51,418 bases of DNA from Acidobacteriaceae bacterium (GCA_003134435.1 PLBE01000172.1:10256-61673); one strand, 5' to 3'; positions 34,341 through 42,541 are shown, numbered from the stretch's first letter. Numbers and translations are program-made. The notes: generated by a model from the sequence alone, not told the origin.

Positions 34341-35588
34341 TCAGGCGCGAATCGGGGTGCGGGCAATATTGCGTTTTCCCAATTCTCCGCAGCTTGGCAG
34401 CGCGCCAACACTTGCTGTCACCGCCCCCGTCATTACTTTCTGCCATGCGGTCTGGAACTGCTCCATCTCGGGCGCGGTACCAATCGTAATGCGCGCGTAG
34501 GTTGGCCAGGCCGGCCAAATGCGTCCAATAAATACATTTTGCCGGGCCATGGCGTCGATTGCCGCCTTGGCCGGACCTTTGGTGTCGAGCATAAAACAGT
34601 TGGATTGCGAGGGGACGTAGGAGTAGCCGTTGCGATCAAGCCAGGCGAAGACCTGGCTGCGGATGGTGGCGTTGATGCGCCTGCGCTCGGGCACGAGTTG
34701 CGCGTCTTTCAGGCTGGCCAAGGCGGCGGCCATGGCGGTGATCGGCATGAAGTTCCAGCCGCCGTAGTTATCGACTTTTTCGAGCAGGTCGGGGCGGCCG
34801 AAGATGGCTCCGCAGCGCAGGCCCGCCATGCCATAGATCTTCGAGAAAGTGCGCAGCAGGAGGACGTCCTTGCCGGCTTTGACCAAATCCCTCACCGACA
34901 CCGCGTCGGCAAAATGAATGTAGGCTTCATCCACCAGCACGACGGAACCTTTGGGCTTGTTCTCGACGAGAAATTCGATATCGGCATGACTGGTCAGAGT
35001 GCCAGTGGGGTTGTTGGGACTGCAGACATAGAAGACGCCCGCATCGGGAGCGGCGGCCAGCATGGCCTTGACGTCGTGGGCGTAGGTCTTTGTGAGCGGT
35101 ACTTTCACCACCTTCGCGCCGAGGACGGCAGCGGCGTGCATTCCGGCCTCGTATCCCGGATCGGCGGTGACATAGCTGCGCTGGGGCGAAGAAAAGGCGG
35201 CGACGGTATGATGCAGAGGCTCGCTCGATCCGGCATAGACGCGAATCTGTTCTTGTTTCAGCCCTTCGATTTCCGCCAGCAGGTTGGCGAGATCGTCGGT
35301 GAGGTAGTCGGAATAGCGGCCTCCTTGGGCGACCATGTCGGCTGCCGCTTCGCGCGCCGCGGAACTGGGGCCGAGGGGATTTTCGTTGGCATCGATCCGG
35401 ATCGCGTCTTTGGGGAAACTGTGCACGCGCGCGTGAGCGAGCATCGGTTCGGTCACAATGCGTAAGGCGAACGCGGCGGACGCGGCAGCCGAAAGGCCGA
35501 GAAACGAACGGCGGGAGGCGGAAGGAAGGCGGAGATCGTTATTAGCGAGATCGTTTTTCGGGAGATTGTTGTTCTGGTGGAGGGCCAT
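34341..35588 (-). CDS. Tat-exported class I/II PLP aminotransferase (HisC-like)
   Basis: A 415-aa fold-type I aminotransferase with an N-terminal Tat signal: SASRRSFLGLSAAASAAFAL, with R26-R27, followed by a likely Ala-rich cleavage region. The PLP domain has IDANENPLGPS, VYAGSSEPLHH, VCSPNNPTGT, VLVDEAYIHF and the PLP lysine K250 in RTFSKIYGMAGLRCG. These motifs resemble histidinol-phosphate aminotransferases, but HisC is cytoplasmic and no his genes lie nearby. A periplasmic PLP enzyme is unusual, so the substrate may be a cell-envelope amino compound. The mature part ends with ARITIGTAPEMEQF and a short basic tail. The biosynthetic HisC name should not be applied. Confidence 0.85.
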   Translation of the reverse strand: MALHQNNNLPKNDLANNDLRLPSASRRSFLGLSAAASAAFALRIVTEPMLAHARVHSFPKDAIRIDANENPLGPSSAAREAAADMVAQGGRYSDYLTDDLANLLAEIEGLKQEQIRVYAGSSEPLHHTVAAFSSPQRSYVTADPGYEAGMHAAAVLGAKVVKVPLTKTYAHDVKAMLAAAPDAGVFYVCSPNNPTGTLTSHADIEFLVENKPKGSVVLVDEAYIHFADAVSVRDLVKAGKDVLLLRTFSKIYGMAGLRCGAIFGRPDLLEKVDNYGGWNFMPITAMAAALASLKDAQLVPERRRINATIRSQVFAWLDRNGYSYVPSQSNCFMLDTKGPAKAAIDAMARQNVFIGRIWPAWPTYARITIGTAPEMEQFQTAWQKVMTGAVTASVGALPSCGELGKRNIARTPIRA

Positions 35589-35759
35589 GGGCTTACCTCG
35601 TGCGGCTCATCTTACAGCAAAAAAGTGTTCGATTTCGCGTTTCTGTGAACCCCAGTGCAATCTGTGGCTAAGACTTTGCGCGCAACGTCGGAGAATTCAG
35701 AGAGGAACGTAAAAGCCGGGGCAAAGGGTTCATTTTTGTGTTAATCTTCCGCCTCGGTT

Positions 35760-35789
35760 GATCGCAGAAAGCTGATCGCGGAAAATCGC
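35760..35789 (+). repeat. GATCGC(A/G)GAAA direct repeats upstream of the secreted protein gene
   Basis: GATCGCAGAAA (35760-35770) and GATCGCGGAAA (35774-35784) are near-identical direct copies. The first also equals part of the 13-bp tandem units between actA and actB. They lie 60-85 bases before the GTG of the next gene. Confidence 0.5.
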
Positions 35790-35845
35790 ATGGTACGAGA
35801 TGGATCACCGGAAATCGATTCTCCGCTTTTCCCAGGAGGCGCCAC

Positions 35846-36478
35846 GTGAAACGTGTATTCGCAGCAATGATGTTGATGACCTGTGTCGCATTTGGAGTTG
35901 CGGTTTTTCTTCCCGTCGCCCAGCCGGTACAGGCGGGCAGCGCGAAAAATACCGCGAAACTTGCGGACTCGCAAGCCGACAGCGAACTCATCAACGCTCA
36001 GAAGTATTGCGTCAAGAACGGCGGGGAAGTCGACGTTCGCGCTCCTTACTTCAACACCAACGACGATCCGCAGAACTGGCTGCGTCTCTCGGGCTCGCGC
36101 AATTTCTGCAAATTTACCTCCAAGAAAGACGGATCGCGGATTCACGTGTTGCTCTCGACTCTTTACAGCGATCAGCCTACGATGGCGGCCCTGGCCTATT
36201 ATGCGCAGGTTCCGTATAACGGGGTATGCAACGGCAATCCCGCATCCTGCTACTGCTCCCAATTGGGCGGCACGGATCTGTTCGGAGGCATCAACATAAA
36301 CGGCGGCGGATGGGTGCAGTTGTCCGATCCGATCGATACTGTGCTCGAAGCCTGCATCTTTCCAGATCTGTCGTCTATCGATTCCTGGGGACTGACGTAT
36401 TACCAGTTTGGAATCGTACGAGGGAAGAATCTGAGCAAAGTGCTGCGCTATCCCAATCCCTATACAAAGTCAAAGTAA
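35846..36478 (+). CDS. Secreted cysteine-rich protein with two DUF333-like segments
   Basis: A 210-aa exported protein. A signal peptide (residues 1-30, ending PVQA) precedes the mature part. The mature part has two related blocks: NAQKYCVKNGGEVDVR...FCKF (about 48-89) and NPASCYCSQLGGTDL...ACIFPDLSSIDSW (about 131-181). Both follow the pattern NxxxxYC...GG...C.F, and the second closely resembles DUF333 (NPAS.YC..GG, then C.FPDG...W). The function of DUF333 is unknown. GTG 35846 has a perfect AGGAGG 6 bases upstream (35834-35839). The gene converges with the zinc-ribbon gene, with 6 bases between stops. Confidence 0.75.
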   Translation: MKRVFAAMMLMTCVAFGVAVFLPVAQPVQAGSAKNTAKLADSQADSELINAQKYCVKNGGEVDVRAPYFNTNDDPQNWLRLSGSRNFCKFTSKKDGSRIHVLLSTLYSDQPTMAALAYYAQVPYNGVCNGNPASCYCSQLGGTDLFGGININGGGWVQLSDPIDTVLEACIFPDLSSIDSWGLTYYQFGIVRGKNLSKVLRYPNPYTKSK

Positions 36479-36484
36479 GGAAGA

Positions 36485-37609
36485 TTAGCTGGCAGCCGGC
36501 TGTTCCGCGGCCGGGGTGGCGTGCTTGTGGGCTTTGTGCTCGCGCCGGATGGCGAGCAGATCTTTCTGCAGCAGATCGAGCGCGTTCGAAGGTATCTCCG
36601 AACCCCACTCATCGATTTCTTTTTCGTCCCAATGTCCGTTGAGCCGGAGGGCGGAGTCGGTCATGTCCTCGGGAAAGGCCAGCCGGTACGTTCCCTCGCG
36701 CAGCAGCACACCGCCAACCTGGCGGCCGGTGTGCAGCTCGTAGATGCGTCGTGAGGAGTTGCCGCCGTTATTAACAAACGCCAGCAGCACTTCCCCTTCT
36801 TCCCCGTAATCGGGACGATAGAACCAGGCCTGCGGCGCATCCGCCTTGGGACGCGCCCGCTTTCTGCCGGTGACGGTCACGACTTCCTGCTCTGGCTTCA
36901 CTTCATTGGCGGGATTGAAGTAATAGACTCGGGAGCACGATTCGCAGACCATGATCTTCTCGCCATTGCGCACTTCGTTGTAGGTCTGCGGCCGCAGCAT
37001 CACCTGGCAGCCCATGCATTTCTGGTCGCGCACCTCGGCCAGTCCGGTGCCGCGGAACTTCGCTACGCGCTCGTACTGGCGGAGAGTATCCTCTGAAATT
37101 TCCCGCCGCAGCGCATCGCGCTTGGCGTTCCACTCGGCCAGCTTTTTCTGATCTTCGGCGGTAACTCTTCGAGCTTCCTCTTTTTCTCTTTCGATCGCGG
37201 CCGTCTCCGCCCTGAGTTCGGCTTCGGCCGCCTTGACGTCTTTTTCGCGGGCGTCGACGTTGACCATCACTTCCAGGATGCGGTCTTCGTTGAGCCGGAT
37301 CTCCTGTTCGGCGAATTGGATCTCATGCTGCAGAGCCTTGTATTGGTCGTTGGTTTTCACGTCGAGGGATTGATCGCGATACTTGGAGATCTTGCCTTGC
37401 AGGTCTTTGATATTGGCTTCGAACTTCTTGCGGTTGGCCTCGTCGCCCTTGGCTGCATTCCGCGCTTTTTCCAGATGCGCCTTGGTTCCAGCCAGTTTTT
37501 GTTCGATCACCGCCACGCGTTTGGGCAGCGCCGCGACTTCGTCCTGCAGTTTGCGGATTTCCTTATCTGCAATCTGCAGCTCCAGCAGTTTTTCGATATC
37601 AGGAAGCAT
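36485..37609 (-). CDS. Coiled-coil C4-type zinc-ribbon protein with C-terminal extension
   Basis: A 374-aa protein. Residues 1-180 form a long heptad-rich antiparallel coiled coil (LQDEVAALPKRVAVIEQKL, IRLNEDRILEVM). Then comes a zinc ribbon with C198/C201 (CMGC) and C222/C225 (CESC), and the conserved MLRPQTYNEVRNGE between them. Up to about residue 235 this matches the widespread zf-RING_7 / CT398-like family. About 130 more residues follow, containing WFYRPDYGEEGEVLLAFVNNGGNSSRRIYEL and a helical Lys/His/Ala-rich end, which the usual ~240-aa members lack. It is a cytoplasmic protein of unknown role; relatives are suspected in nucleic-acid or secretion contexts. Confidence 0.82.
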   Translation of the reverse strand: MLPDIEKLLELQIADKEIRKLQDEVAALPKRVAVIEQKLAGTKAHLEKARNAAKGDEANRKKFEANIKDLQGKISKYRDQSLDVKTNDQYKALQHEIQFAEQEIRLNEDRILEVMVNVDAREKDVKAAEAELRAETAAIEREKEEARRVTAEDQKKLAEWNAKRDALRREISEDTLRQYERVAKFRGTGLAEVRDQKCMGCQVMLRPQTYNEVRNGEKIMVCESCSRVYYFNPANEVKPEQEVVTVTGRKRARPKADAPQAWFYRPDYGEEGEVLLAFVNNGGNSSRRIYELHTGRQVGGVLLREGTYRLAFPEDMTDSALRLNGHWDEKEIDEWGSEIPSNALDLLQKDLLAIRREHKAHKHATPAAEQPAAS

Positions 37610-37658
37610 CGGCTCGGGCAGTCACAATAACGATTCTACCATGTATGGCAGCGGGCTT

Positions 37659-37689
37659 TGGCCGGTTCCTGCGGGGCCGAGCCCGGCCA
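37659..37689. repeat. Inverted repeat in the zinc-ribbon/M49 divergent region
   Basis: TGGCCGG (37659-37665) is the perfect reverse complement of CCGGCCA (37683-37689) around a GC-rich 17-base loop. It lies in the 205-bp gap between two divergently transcribed genes, so it is not a terminator for either. It could be a regulator site or a dispersed GC-rich palindrome. Confidence 0.45.
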
Positions 37690-37775
37690 GCACACGACGA
37701 CGTTTGTTCGGAAGGGCGATATTAGGCGCCCTTTCCTCCTGGCGACGCCGCTTTGTGATAGGCTGCGGAGTCTTA

Positions 37776-37799
37776 TTGGTTGGAATCTTGGTTGGAATC
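37776..37799 (+). repeat. Perfect tandem duplication of 12 bp before the M49 peptidase gene
   Basis: TTGGTTGGAATC occurs twice back-to-back (37776-37787 and 37788-37799). The ribosome binding site GGAGG (37804-37808) follows 4 bases later and the TTG start is at 37815. Confidence 0.8.
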
Positions 37800-37814
37800 G
37801 AGCGGAGGCATTTC

Positions 37815-39896
37815 TTGAAGCTGTCTTATTACGCGCAATCCAGTTTGTGTCTGATTTTGCCCATCCTGTTGGTGGGTACCCTCCTCACGCCGGCGCTGGG
37901 CCAGGCAGGTAAAGCCGGCGGTGTTCTGGTCGAGCGCGTGGGCGACACGGCGTTTATTCAGTTGCACGCACCCAGTTTTGAGGCGCTAACGCTTCGACAG
38001 CAAATCCTGGCGTACTGGCTGACGCAGGCTTCGATTGCCATCGACCCGATTATTTACGATCAGTTGTCGGCCTATGGATTGCAGCAAAAGCGGTTGTTCG
38101 AGGAAATCACGGCGCGTCCGCAGGGGATTGATCCGGCGGCGCTGGCAAAGATTGCCGAATTCGCGAAGCTTTTCTGGGCCAGCCGCGGCAATCACGACGA
38201 ACTGACGTCGCAAAAATTTCTGCCCGCCTTCACCTTTGAAGAACTGGAAAAGGCGGCGCTGATGGCGCAGCATAACGGTGCCTTTCAGACGGCGTACGCC
38301 GATCTTCCAGCACTCAAGAAACCAGCAGATCTGAAGCGGGAGTTGGAGTCGTTGCGCGCTTCGCTGTTTGATCCCGCGTTTGAACCGATGATTACGGCCA
38401 AGAATCCAGTAGGGGGAAAGGACACGATCCAGGCCAGTTCGAACACTTTTTACACCGGTTTGAGTCAAGGCGATTTGGAGGGATTTCAAGATAAATACGC
38501 GCTGAACTCGCGGGTCGTGAGAGGCGCGGACGGCAAGCTGACCGAACTGGTGTATCGCTCCGGCACGCCCGACGGCAAGGTCGCTCCAGGGCTGTATGCC
38601 ACGTTCCTGAAGAAGGCAAACGACTACTTCGAAAAGGCGCGCGCCTATGCCGAACCGGGGCAAGCCGAAGCGATCGACCATTTGATTCGCTTCTACCAGA
38701 CCGGCGAATACGCGGAGTGGGTGGCATTTGGCACGGCTTGGGTGCAGAACGATGCGACGGTCGATTTCGACAACGGCTTTATCGAGGTCTATCGCGACGC
38801 GCGCAGCGCCAAAGGGAGTTCGCAGAGTTTTGTCACCATTACCGACAAGCCGGTTACGACGGCCATGAAAAAGCTCGCCGAAAATGCCGCGTATTTTGAA
38901 GAGAAAGCTCCCTGGGACGCCAAGTATAAGCGCGAGTCGTTCAAGCTTCCGGTCGTGAAGGCGGTCGAGACGCTGATTGAATCGGGCGATTTCAACGTGG
39001 GCACAATTGGAGACAACTTGCCCAACGAAGACGAAATCCACGAGAAATACGGCTCGAAGAATTTTCTATTTACGGGGAGCAATCGCGCTCTGGATGAAGC
39101 CACGGGACGGACGGCCATCGCAGAGTTCGCCGCCGGCCCCGTTGAAATCGGGCGCAGTGAGAAGTACGGCAAGGAAGCGGGCAGTCTGATGACCGCGATG
39201 CATGAAGTGATCGGCCACGGCTCCGGAAAACTGAGCGATCGGGTGAGCGGCGGCGCGCAACCTTTTCTGAAAGAATACTTCTCCACGCTCGAGGAAGGGC
39301 GCGCCGACCTGATGGCGCTGTGGAACGTGTGGGATCCTAAGCTGAAGGAGTTGGGGCTGATCTCGGACCAGGAAGAAGTGGCGAAGGCGATGTACGACAG
39401 CGCGGCCCTGGTTGCGTTGAATCAGTTGCGCCGCATTCCGCGCGGCGACATGATTGAGGAAGACCACGAACGCGACCGTCAGTTGATTGCGCATTATGTT
39501 GCCGACAAGGTTCCAGGCTCGATCGAGCAGTTCACCCGCGATGGCAAGACCTACGTTCGGGTAGCCGACTATCAGAAGATGCGCCAGGGAGTGGGTATGC
39601 TGCTCGCCGAACTCATGCGCATCAAGGCGGAAGGCGATTACGACGCCATCAAGGCGCTGGTTGACAAATACGCCGTGCATTTCGATCCGGCGCTGCGCGA
39701 CCAGGTGCTGGCGCGTTATAAGAGGCTGAACCTGCCCACATATTTTGCCGGCATGAACGCCCACTTGACCGCGCGTTTTGGGAAGAGCGGCGAAGTCGAG
39801 AAAGTCGGGATCCGCTATTTGGACGACCCCGTCGCGCAGTATCTGGATTACGGCGCGATGTATGACAAGGGCATTCGCCGGGGAGAGAAAGAGTAA
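37815..39896 (+). CDS. Exported M49-family peptidase (dipeptidyl-peptidase III-like)
   Basis: A 693-aa zinc peptidase. An N-terminal signal peptide ends near LTPALGQAG (about residue 33). The M49 zinc motif HEVIGH (H463, E464, H468) is followed by GSGKL, and the second ligand motif EEGRAD (E493-D498) lies about 30 residues later, as in DPP III. Further family blocks are NTFYTGLSQGD, AEFAAGPVEIGRSEKYGKEAGSLMTAM and RADLMALWN. It would cleave dipeptides from peptides in the periplasm. TTG 37815 is preferred because GGAGG lies 6 bases upstream and the signal peptide starts there; the longer open frame runs through the divergent gene. Confidence 0.88.
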   Translation: MKLSYYAQSSLCLILPILLVGTLLTPALGQAGKAGGVLVERVGDTAFIQLHAPSFEALTLRQQILAYWLTQASIAIDPIIYDQLSAYGLQQKRLFEEITARPQGIDPAALAKIAEFAKLFWASRGNHDELTSQKFLPAFTFEELEKAALMAQHNGAFQTAYADLPALKKPADLKRELESLRASLFDPAFEPMITAKNPVGGKDTIQASSNTFYTGLSQGDLEGFQDKYALNSRVVRGADGKLTELVYRSGTPDGKVAPGLYATFLKKANDYFEKARAYAEPGQAEAIDHLIRFYQTGEYAEWVAFGTAWVQNDATVDFDNGFIEVYRDARSAKGSSQSFVTITDKPVTTAMKKLAENAAYFEEKAPWDAKYKRESFKLPVVKAVETLIESGDFNVGTIGDNLPNEDEIHEKYGSKNFLFTGSNRALDEATGRTAIAEFAAGPVEIGRSEKYGKEAGSLMTAMHEVIGHGSGKLSDRVSGGAQPFLKEYFSTLEEGRADLMALWNVWDPKLKELGLISDQEEVAKAMYDSAALVALNQLRRIPRGDMIEEDHERDRQLIAHYVADKVPGSIEQFTRDGKTYVRVADYQKMRQGVGMLLAELMRIKAEGDYDAIKALVDKYAVHFDPALRDQVLARYKRLNLPTYFAGMNAHLTARFGKSGEVEKVGIRYLDDPVAQYLDYGAMYDKGIRRGEKE

Positions 39897-39987
39897 GGGA
39901 ACTTTGGGTATTGTCCTAAACAATGGCCATTTTCAATAAAACAAGTTCTAAGTGTGATTAGTGGCCCAGCCGTGATACATGTAGTAT

Positions 39988-40755
39988 TTGAGCTTGCCAA
40001 CCGCAATCTTCCTGTTTTTCGCCAGCGCGCTTGGCGGTGCGCTGAACGCGGTCGCGGGGGGCGGGAGTTTTGTCGCCTTCCCTGCCCTTTTGTTTACTGG
40101 AGTCGCGCCCATCGCGGCCAATGCCACCAATACCGTGGCGCTGTGGGTGGGAGTCACGGCGAGCACAGGCGCGTATTGCAAGCACCTCGATATTTCGCGC
40201 CGCGTCATGGTTCCGCTGGCGGTCACGAGCGTGATTGGAGCGATTGCCGGGGCTTACCTTCTGCTGCACACACCGGCCCAGACCTTCCTCCGCGTGATGC
40301 CCTGGCTGATGCTGGGAGCGACGTTGCTGTTTATGTTTGGCGGTCGGCTGGCGAGTCGCACTGGAGGGTCGATCTCCCGCGATGCTTCCACCACGGCGTT
40401 GGCGATTGCGACAATTTTTGAGCTGGTGGTCGCGGTCTATGGGGGTTACTTCGGCGGCGGAATTGGGATTTTGAACCTGGCTATGCTCGCCGCACTCGGC
40501 ATGACTGACATCCATGCCATGAATGCTTTGAAAGTGGTGCTGGGAGGAATCATCAACGGTATCGCGGTCATTACCTTCATCGTGGCTGGCGCGGTGGTCT
40601 GGAAGCAGGGCAGTGTGATGATCGGGGGCGCACTAGTGGGCGGATACTTTGGCGCCAAATATGCGCAGAAGCTACCGGCGGCATGGATCCGCGGCTTTGT
40701 GATCGCGGTGGGAACGGGAATGTCGGGGTACTTTTTCTGGAAGGCCTACCACTGA
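39988..40755 (+). CDS. TauE/SafE-family sulfite or sulfonate permease
   Basis: A 255-aa membrane protein with about eight helices. The two TauE/SafE half-repeats are seen: AIFLFFASALGGALNAVAGGGSFVAFPALL at the start (the conserved G.GGG..FPAL pattern) and VVAVYGGYFGGGIGILNLAMLAALG in the second half (GGYFG.G.G). Each is followed by a stretch such as TNTVALWVG or MNALKVVLGGIINGIA. The family moves small anions such as sulfite or sulfonates, and the substrate here is unknown. The start is the TTG at 39988; an in-frame stop (39982-39984) lies just upstream and a second TTG is at 39994. No ribosome binding site is visible. Confidence 0.85.
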   Translation: MSLPTAIFLFFASALGGALNAVAGGGSFVAFPALLFTGVAPIAANATNTVALWVGVTASTGAYCKHLDISRRVMVPLAVTSVIGAIAGAYLLLHTPAQTFLRVMPWLMLGATLLFMFGGRLASRTGGSISRDASTTALAIATIFELVVAVYGGYFGGGIGILNLAMLAALGMTDIHAMNALKVVLGGIINGIAVITFIVAGAVVWKQGSVMIGGALVGGYFGAKYAQKLPAAWIRGFVIAVGTGMSGYFFWKAYH

Positions 40756-40822
40756 CGCACCTCCGGAGGCTGACTTTCGTAATCTGCCGTGGGTGGGCCA
40801 CGTGATGCAAAATTGACGCAGG

Positions 40823-41191
40823 ATGCCAACCCCTACACAAAAAGGACAACGAGGGTCGCGCGTCAAGCTCGGGGGATCGATTCTGGTTTTGATCGTGCTC
40901 GAAAACGGGCGCCAGATCCGGGGTGGTATGAATCAACTCTCGGTGAATGGCGGGCTGGGATCCTTTGAGGATCCACTTGACGAAGGCATTCGCGTGACGG
41001 TCTTGTTCCACCTCGGATGCACCAGCGTCCGCTGCCGTGCGCAAATGATGTTTCCCATGTGGGCTACGAAAGGATGCCTGCAGCCTTTTCGTTTTCTCGA
41101 TTTACCCGCGGACACCAGCGCCAGTCTGAGCCGGGAATTGGACGCCCTGGTGCAAGCGGGGGCTTCGGAGGAAGAAGAGGAAAGCGAGTAG
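40823..41191 (+). CDS. Small PilZ-like domain protein (degenerate)
   Basis: A 122-aa protein. The beta-rich core includes ILVLIVLENGRQIRGGMNQLSVNGGLGSF and RVTVLFHLGCTSVRCRAQMMF, ending FRFLDLPADTSASLSRELDAL. That resembles a PilZ domain with the second c-di-GMP motif [DN]xSxxG changed to QLSVNG, and without a clear RxxxR motif before it. The tail is acidic (SEEEEESE). Weak or lost c-di-GMP binding is therefore likely. Similar small PilZ proteins act as adaptors in motility or biofilm control. It lies after a TauE-like gene without clear linkage. The family call is tentative. Confidence 0.55.
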   Translation: MPTPTQKGQRGSRVKLGGSILVLIVLENGRQIRGGMNQLSVNGGLGSFEDPLDEGIRVTVLFHLGCTSVRCRAQMMFPMWATKGCLQPFRFLDLPADTSASLSRELDALVQAGASEEEEESE

Positions 41192-41287
41192 CGCAAGCGG
41201 CGCGAACTCCTCGATTCGCAGTCTCCGAACTTTACGCGCCAGAGTTAGTTCCTTACCTCCCAGAGCGCCGAACCGCACCAAGGATGA

Positions 41288-41995
41288 CTACTTTCCGGCG
41301 GCGGTGAGAATCTGTTGCAGCGAGTATTCTTGCAATTCCCCAATCCGTTCCAGGGTAATATCGGGTTTCGGGTACTGCGCCACGAGCGCCGCATCGAGCG
41401 CGTAGTGTCCCTGGCGGGGAAAGATCGTGGTCACCCGCGCGCCCCAACATTTCTTGATCGCCGCCAGGATACGTACTTTGTCGTCCACCATCACGTAGTG
41501 CGCGGCCGGATACTTGGCCTCAGCGTCTTCCAGTTCCTGTTCCTTATGGATGTAGATTAAGACGCGGCCTTCGAAAATCTCGTGGAGGCCCGACCGGTCT
41601 ACTTTGCGCGGCTGAAATACCACGTCGCCGTCGCTCAAAATCACGACGCGCCCCAGTTGCTTGGCGTATTCGACCGCATCCAGCGACTCGGGAAAGAGTC
41701 GGTTGGCGAAGGGATAATTCACCATGAAGTGGGAGACGGCCAGCAACTTGGGATCGCGGGGCCGCTCGATGCGATAGCGTTGCAGGGCCCCCAGATAATC
41801 GGCGTATCCTAGCTCGTTCCGCAACTGCTCAAAGATCTCCCAATAGCGTTGCTGACTGGACGCGCCCACTTCCCTGGTCAGGTACTTTCTAAGATCTTCG
41901 GACACGCGATCGTTATCGAGCAGAGTATTGTCGACATCGAAGAAGAAGACGATGCCTGGCTTGGCATCAGCGGGATTCACAGGATCTCCGGGCAT
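41288..41995 (-). CDS. HAD-superfamily hydrolase
   Basis: A 235-aa haloacid-dehalogenase-like phosphatase. Motif I is FFFDVDNTLLDND near the N-terminus (nucleophile Asp and acid/base Asp), motif II is VVILSDGD, and a later acidic motif is HYVMVDDKVRIL. The ATG at 41995 puts 15 residues before motif I and has GGGGAG about 8 bases upstream. A longer open frame to 42223 has no protein-like content. The cap region contains FEQLRNELGYADYLGALQRY, typical of the small alpha-helical C1 caps. The substrate is unknown. It is transcribed opposite to the PilZ-like gene, and they converge with about 96 bases between stops. Confidence 0.8.
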   Translation of the reverse strand: MPGDPVNPADAKPGIVFFFDVDNTLLDNDRVSEDLRKYLTREVGASSQQRYWEIFEQLRNELGYADYLGALQRYRIERPRDPKLLAVSHFMVNYPFANRLFPESLDAVEYAKQLGRVVILSDGDVVFQPRKVDRSGLHEIFEGRVLIYIHKEQELEDAEAKYPAAHYVMVDDKVRILAAIKKCWGARVTTIFPRQGHYALDAALVAQYPKPDITLERIGELQEYSLQQILTAAGK

Positions 41996-42307
41996 GGACA
42001 GGCTCCCCAGGCAACGAAATGCGGATCGAAGCGTCGCCCTATGATGCCAGAAATCGCCAGAAATCGGGAAAGACGCTGGGTCGTCAGCGCAATTGACAAT
42101 CGATTTTCCTGTCTTTTGCCCGTTATTTTCCAACCTGGCCCTCGCGGGAGGCAGCAGGTTTGCGCCTGCCACGAGGGGCTTGCCAGCATCTTCCCCTTGT
42201 AGTACAAAAGCGTCGTTAAGCAATCATCCAAATTGTTCGAGGCGGAGTTGTATGACTCTGCCTCATAGTCGGGCGAATCCGTTTTCGCCTCCCAGGAGCC
42301 GCTCTTC
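41996..42307. other. 312-bp spacer with no recognised gene
   Basis: Between the HAD gene start and the small ORF at 42308 I see no protein-like frame on either strand. A TTGACA at 42093-42098 has no partner -10 at normal spacing. The last 70 bases hold two strong stem-loops, described separately. Confidence 0.5.
42239..42290 (+). promoter_or_regulatory. Two consecutive stem-loops before a small ORF
   Basis: Stem 1 pairs 42239-42248 with 42255-42264, 10 bp with one G-T pair and loop TGTATG. Stem 2 pairs GGCGAA (42272-42277) with TTCGCC (42284-42289) around TCCGTT. An AGGAG (42294-42298) and the GTG at 42308 follow. They could be a leader control element of the small ORF, or a terminator pair for an unseen transcript. 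Confidence 0.4.
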
Positions 42308-42541
42308 GTGGAACACATTGACCCCGCCGTCATCTATCGTTTTGACACCCGGTCCAGCAGGCCTTGTGAGTTCTGCCGGGAACTCGATCCGCAATTCCCC
42401 CAGCGCCGTCCGGTCGATCAGATGGTGACCACCAGCCGCAAAGCTTGTGCCTCCGCGCATTTGACAGAGGATGGCTATGTCAGGCACCGGATGCTCGAAT
42501 TGCGCCGGATAGCGTCCGATGCGCCGCTGACTGCGGCTTGA
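42308..42541 (+). CDS. Hypothetical 77-aa protein with CxxC
   Basis: A small ORF with GTG start and an AGGAG site 9 bases upstream. The protein begins MEHIDPAVIYRFD, then has RPCEFCREL (a CxxC at about 20-23), then a basic, mostly helical C-terminal part (YVRHRMLELRRIAS). No signal peptide or membrane span is seen. Only one further Cys is present, so a complete zinc finger is not obvious. I recognise no family. An overlapping frame on the other strand is also open, but it lacks a ribosome binding site and reads less like protein. It is included as a plausible gene with low certainty. Confidence 0.4.
   Translation: MEHIDPAVIYRFDTRSSRPCEFCRELDPQFPQRRPVDQMVTTSRKACASAHLTEDGYVRHRMLELRRIASDAPLTAA

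Noticed and set aside
34341-35588. Biosynthetic histidinol-phosphate aminotransferase (hisC)
   Set aside because: The Tat signal and lack of his neighbours make a cytoplasmic histidine pathway role unlikely, so the gene symbol was withheld.
42239-42300. tRNA gene fragment
   Set aside because: The stem-loops have no D-arm, no GTTCGA T-loop and no acceptor pairing.
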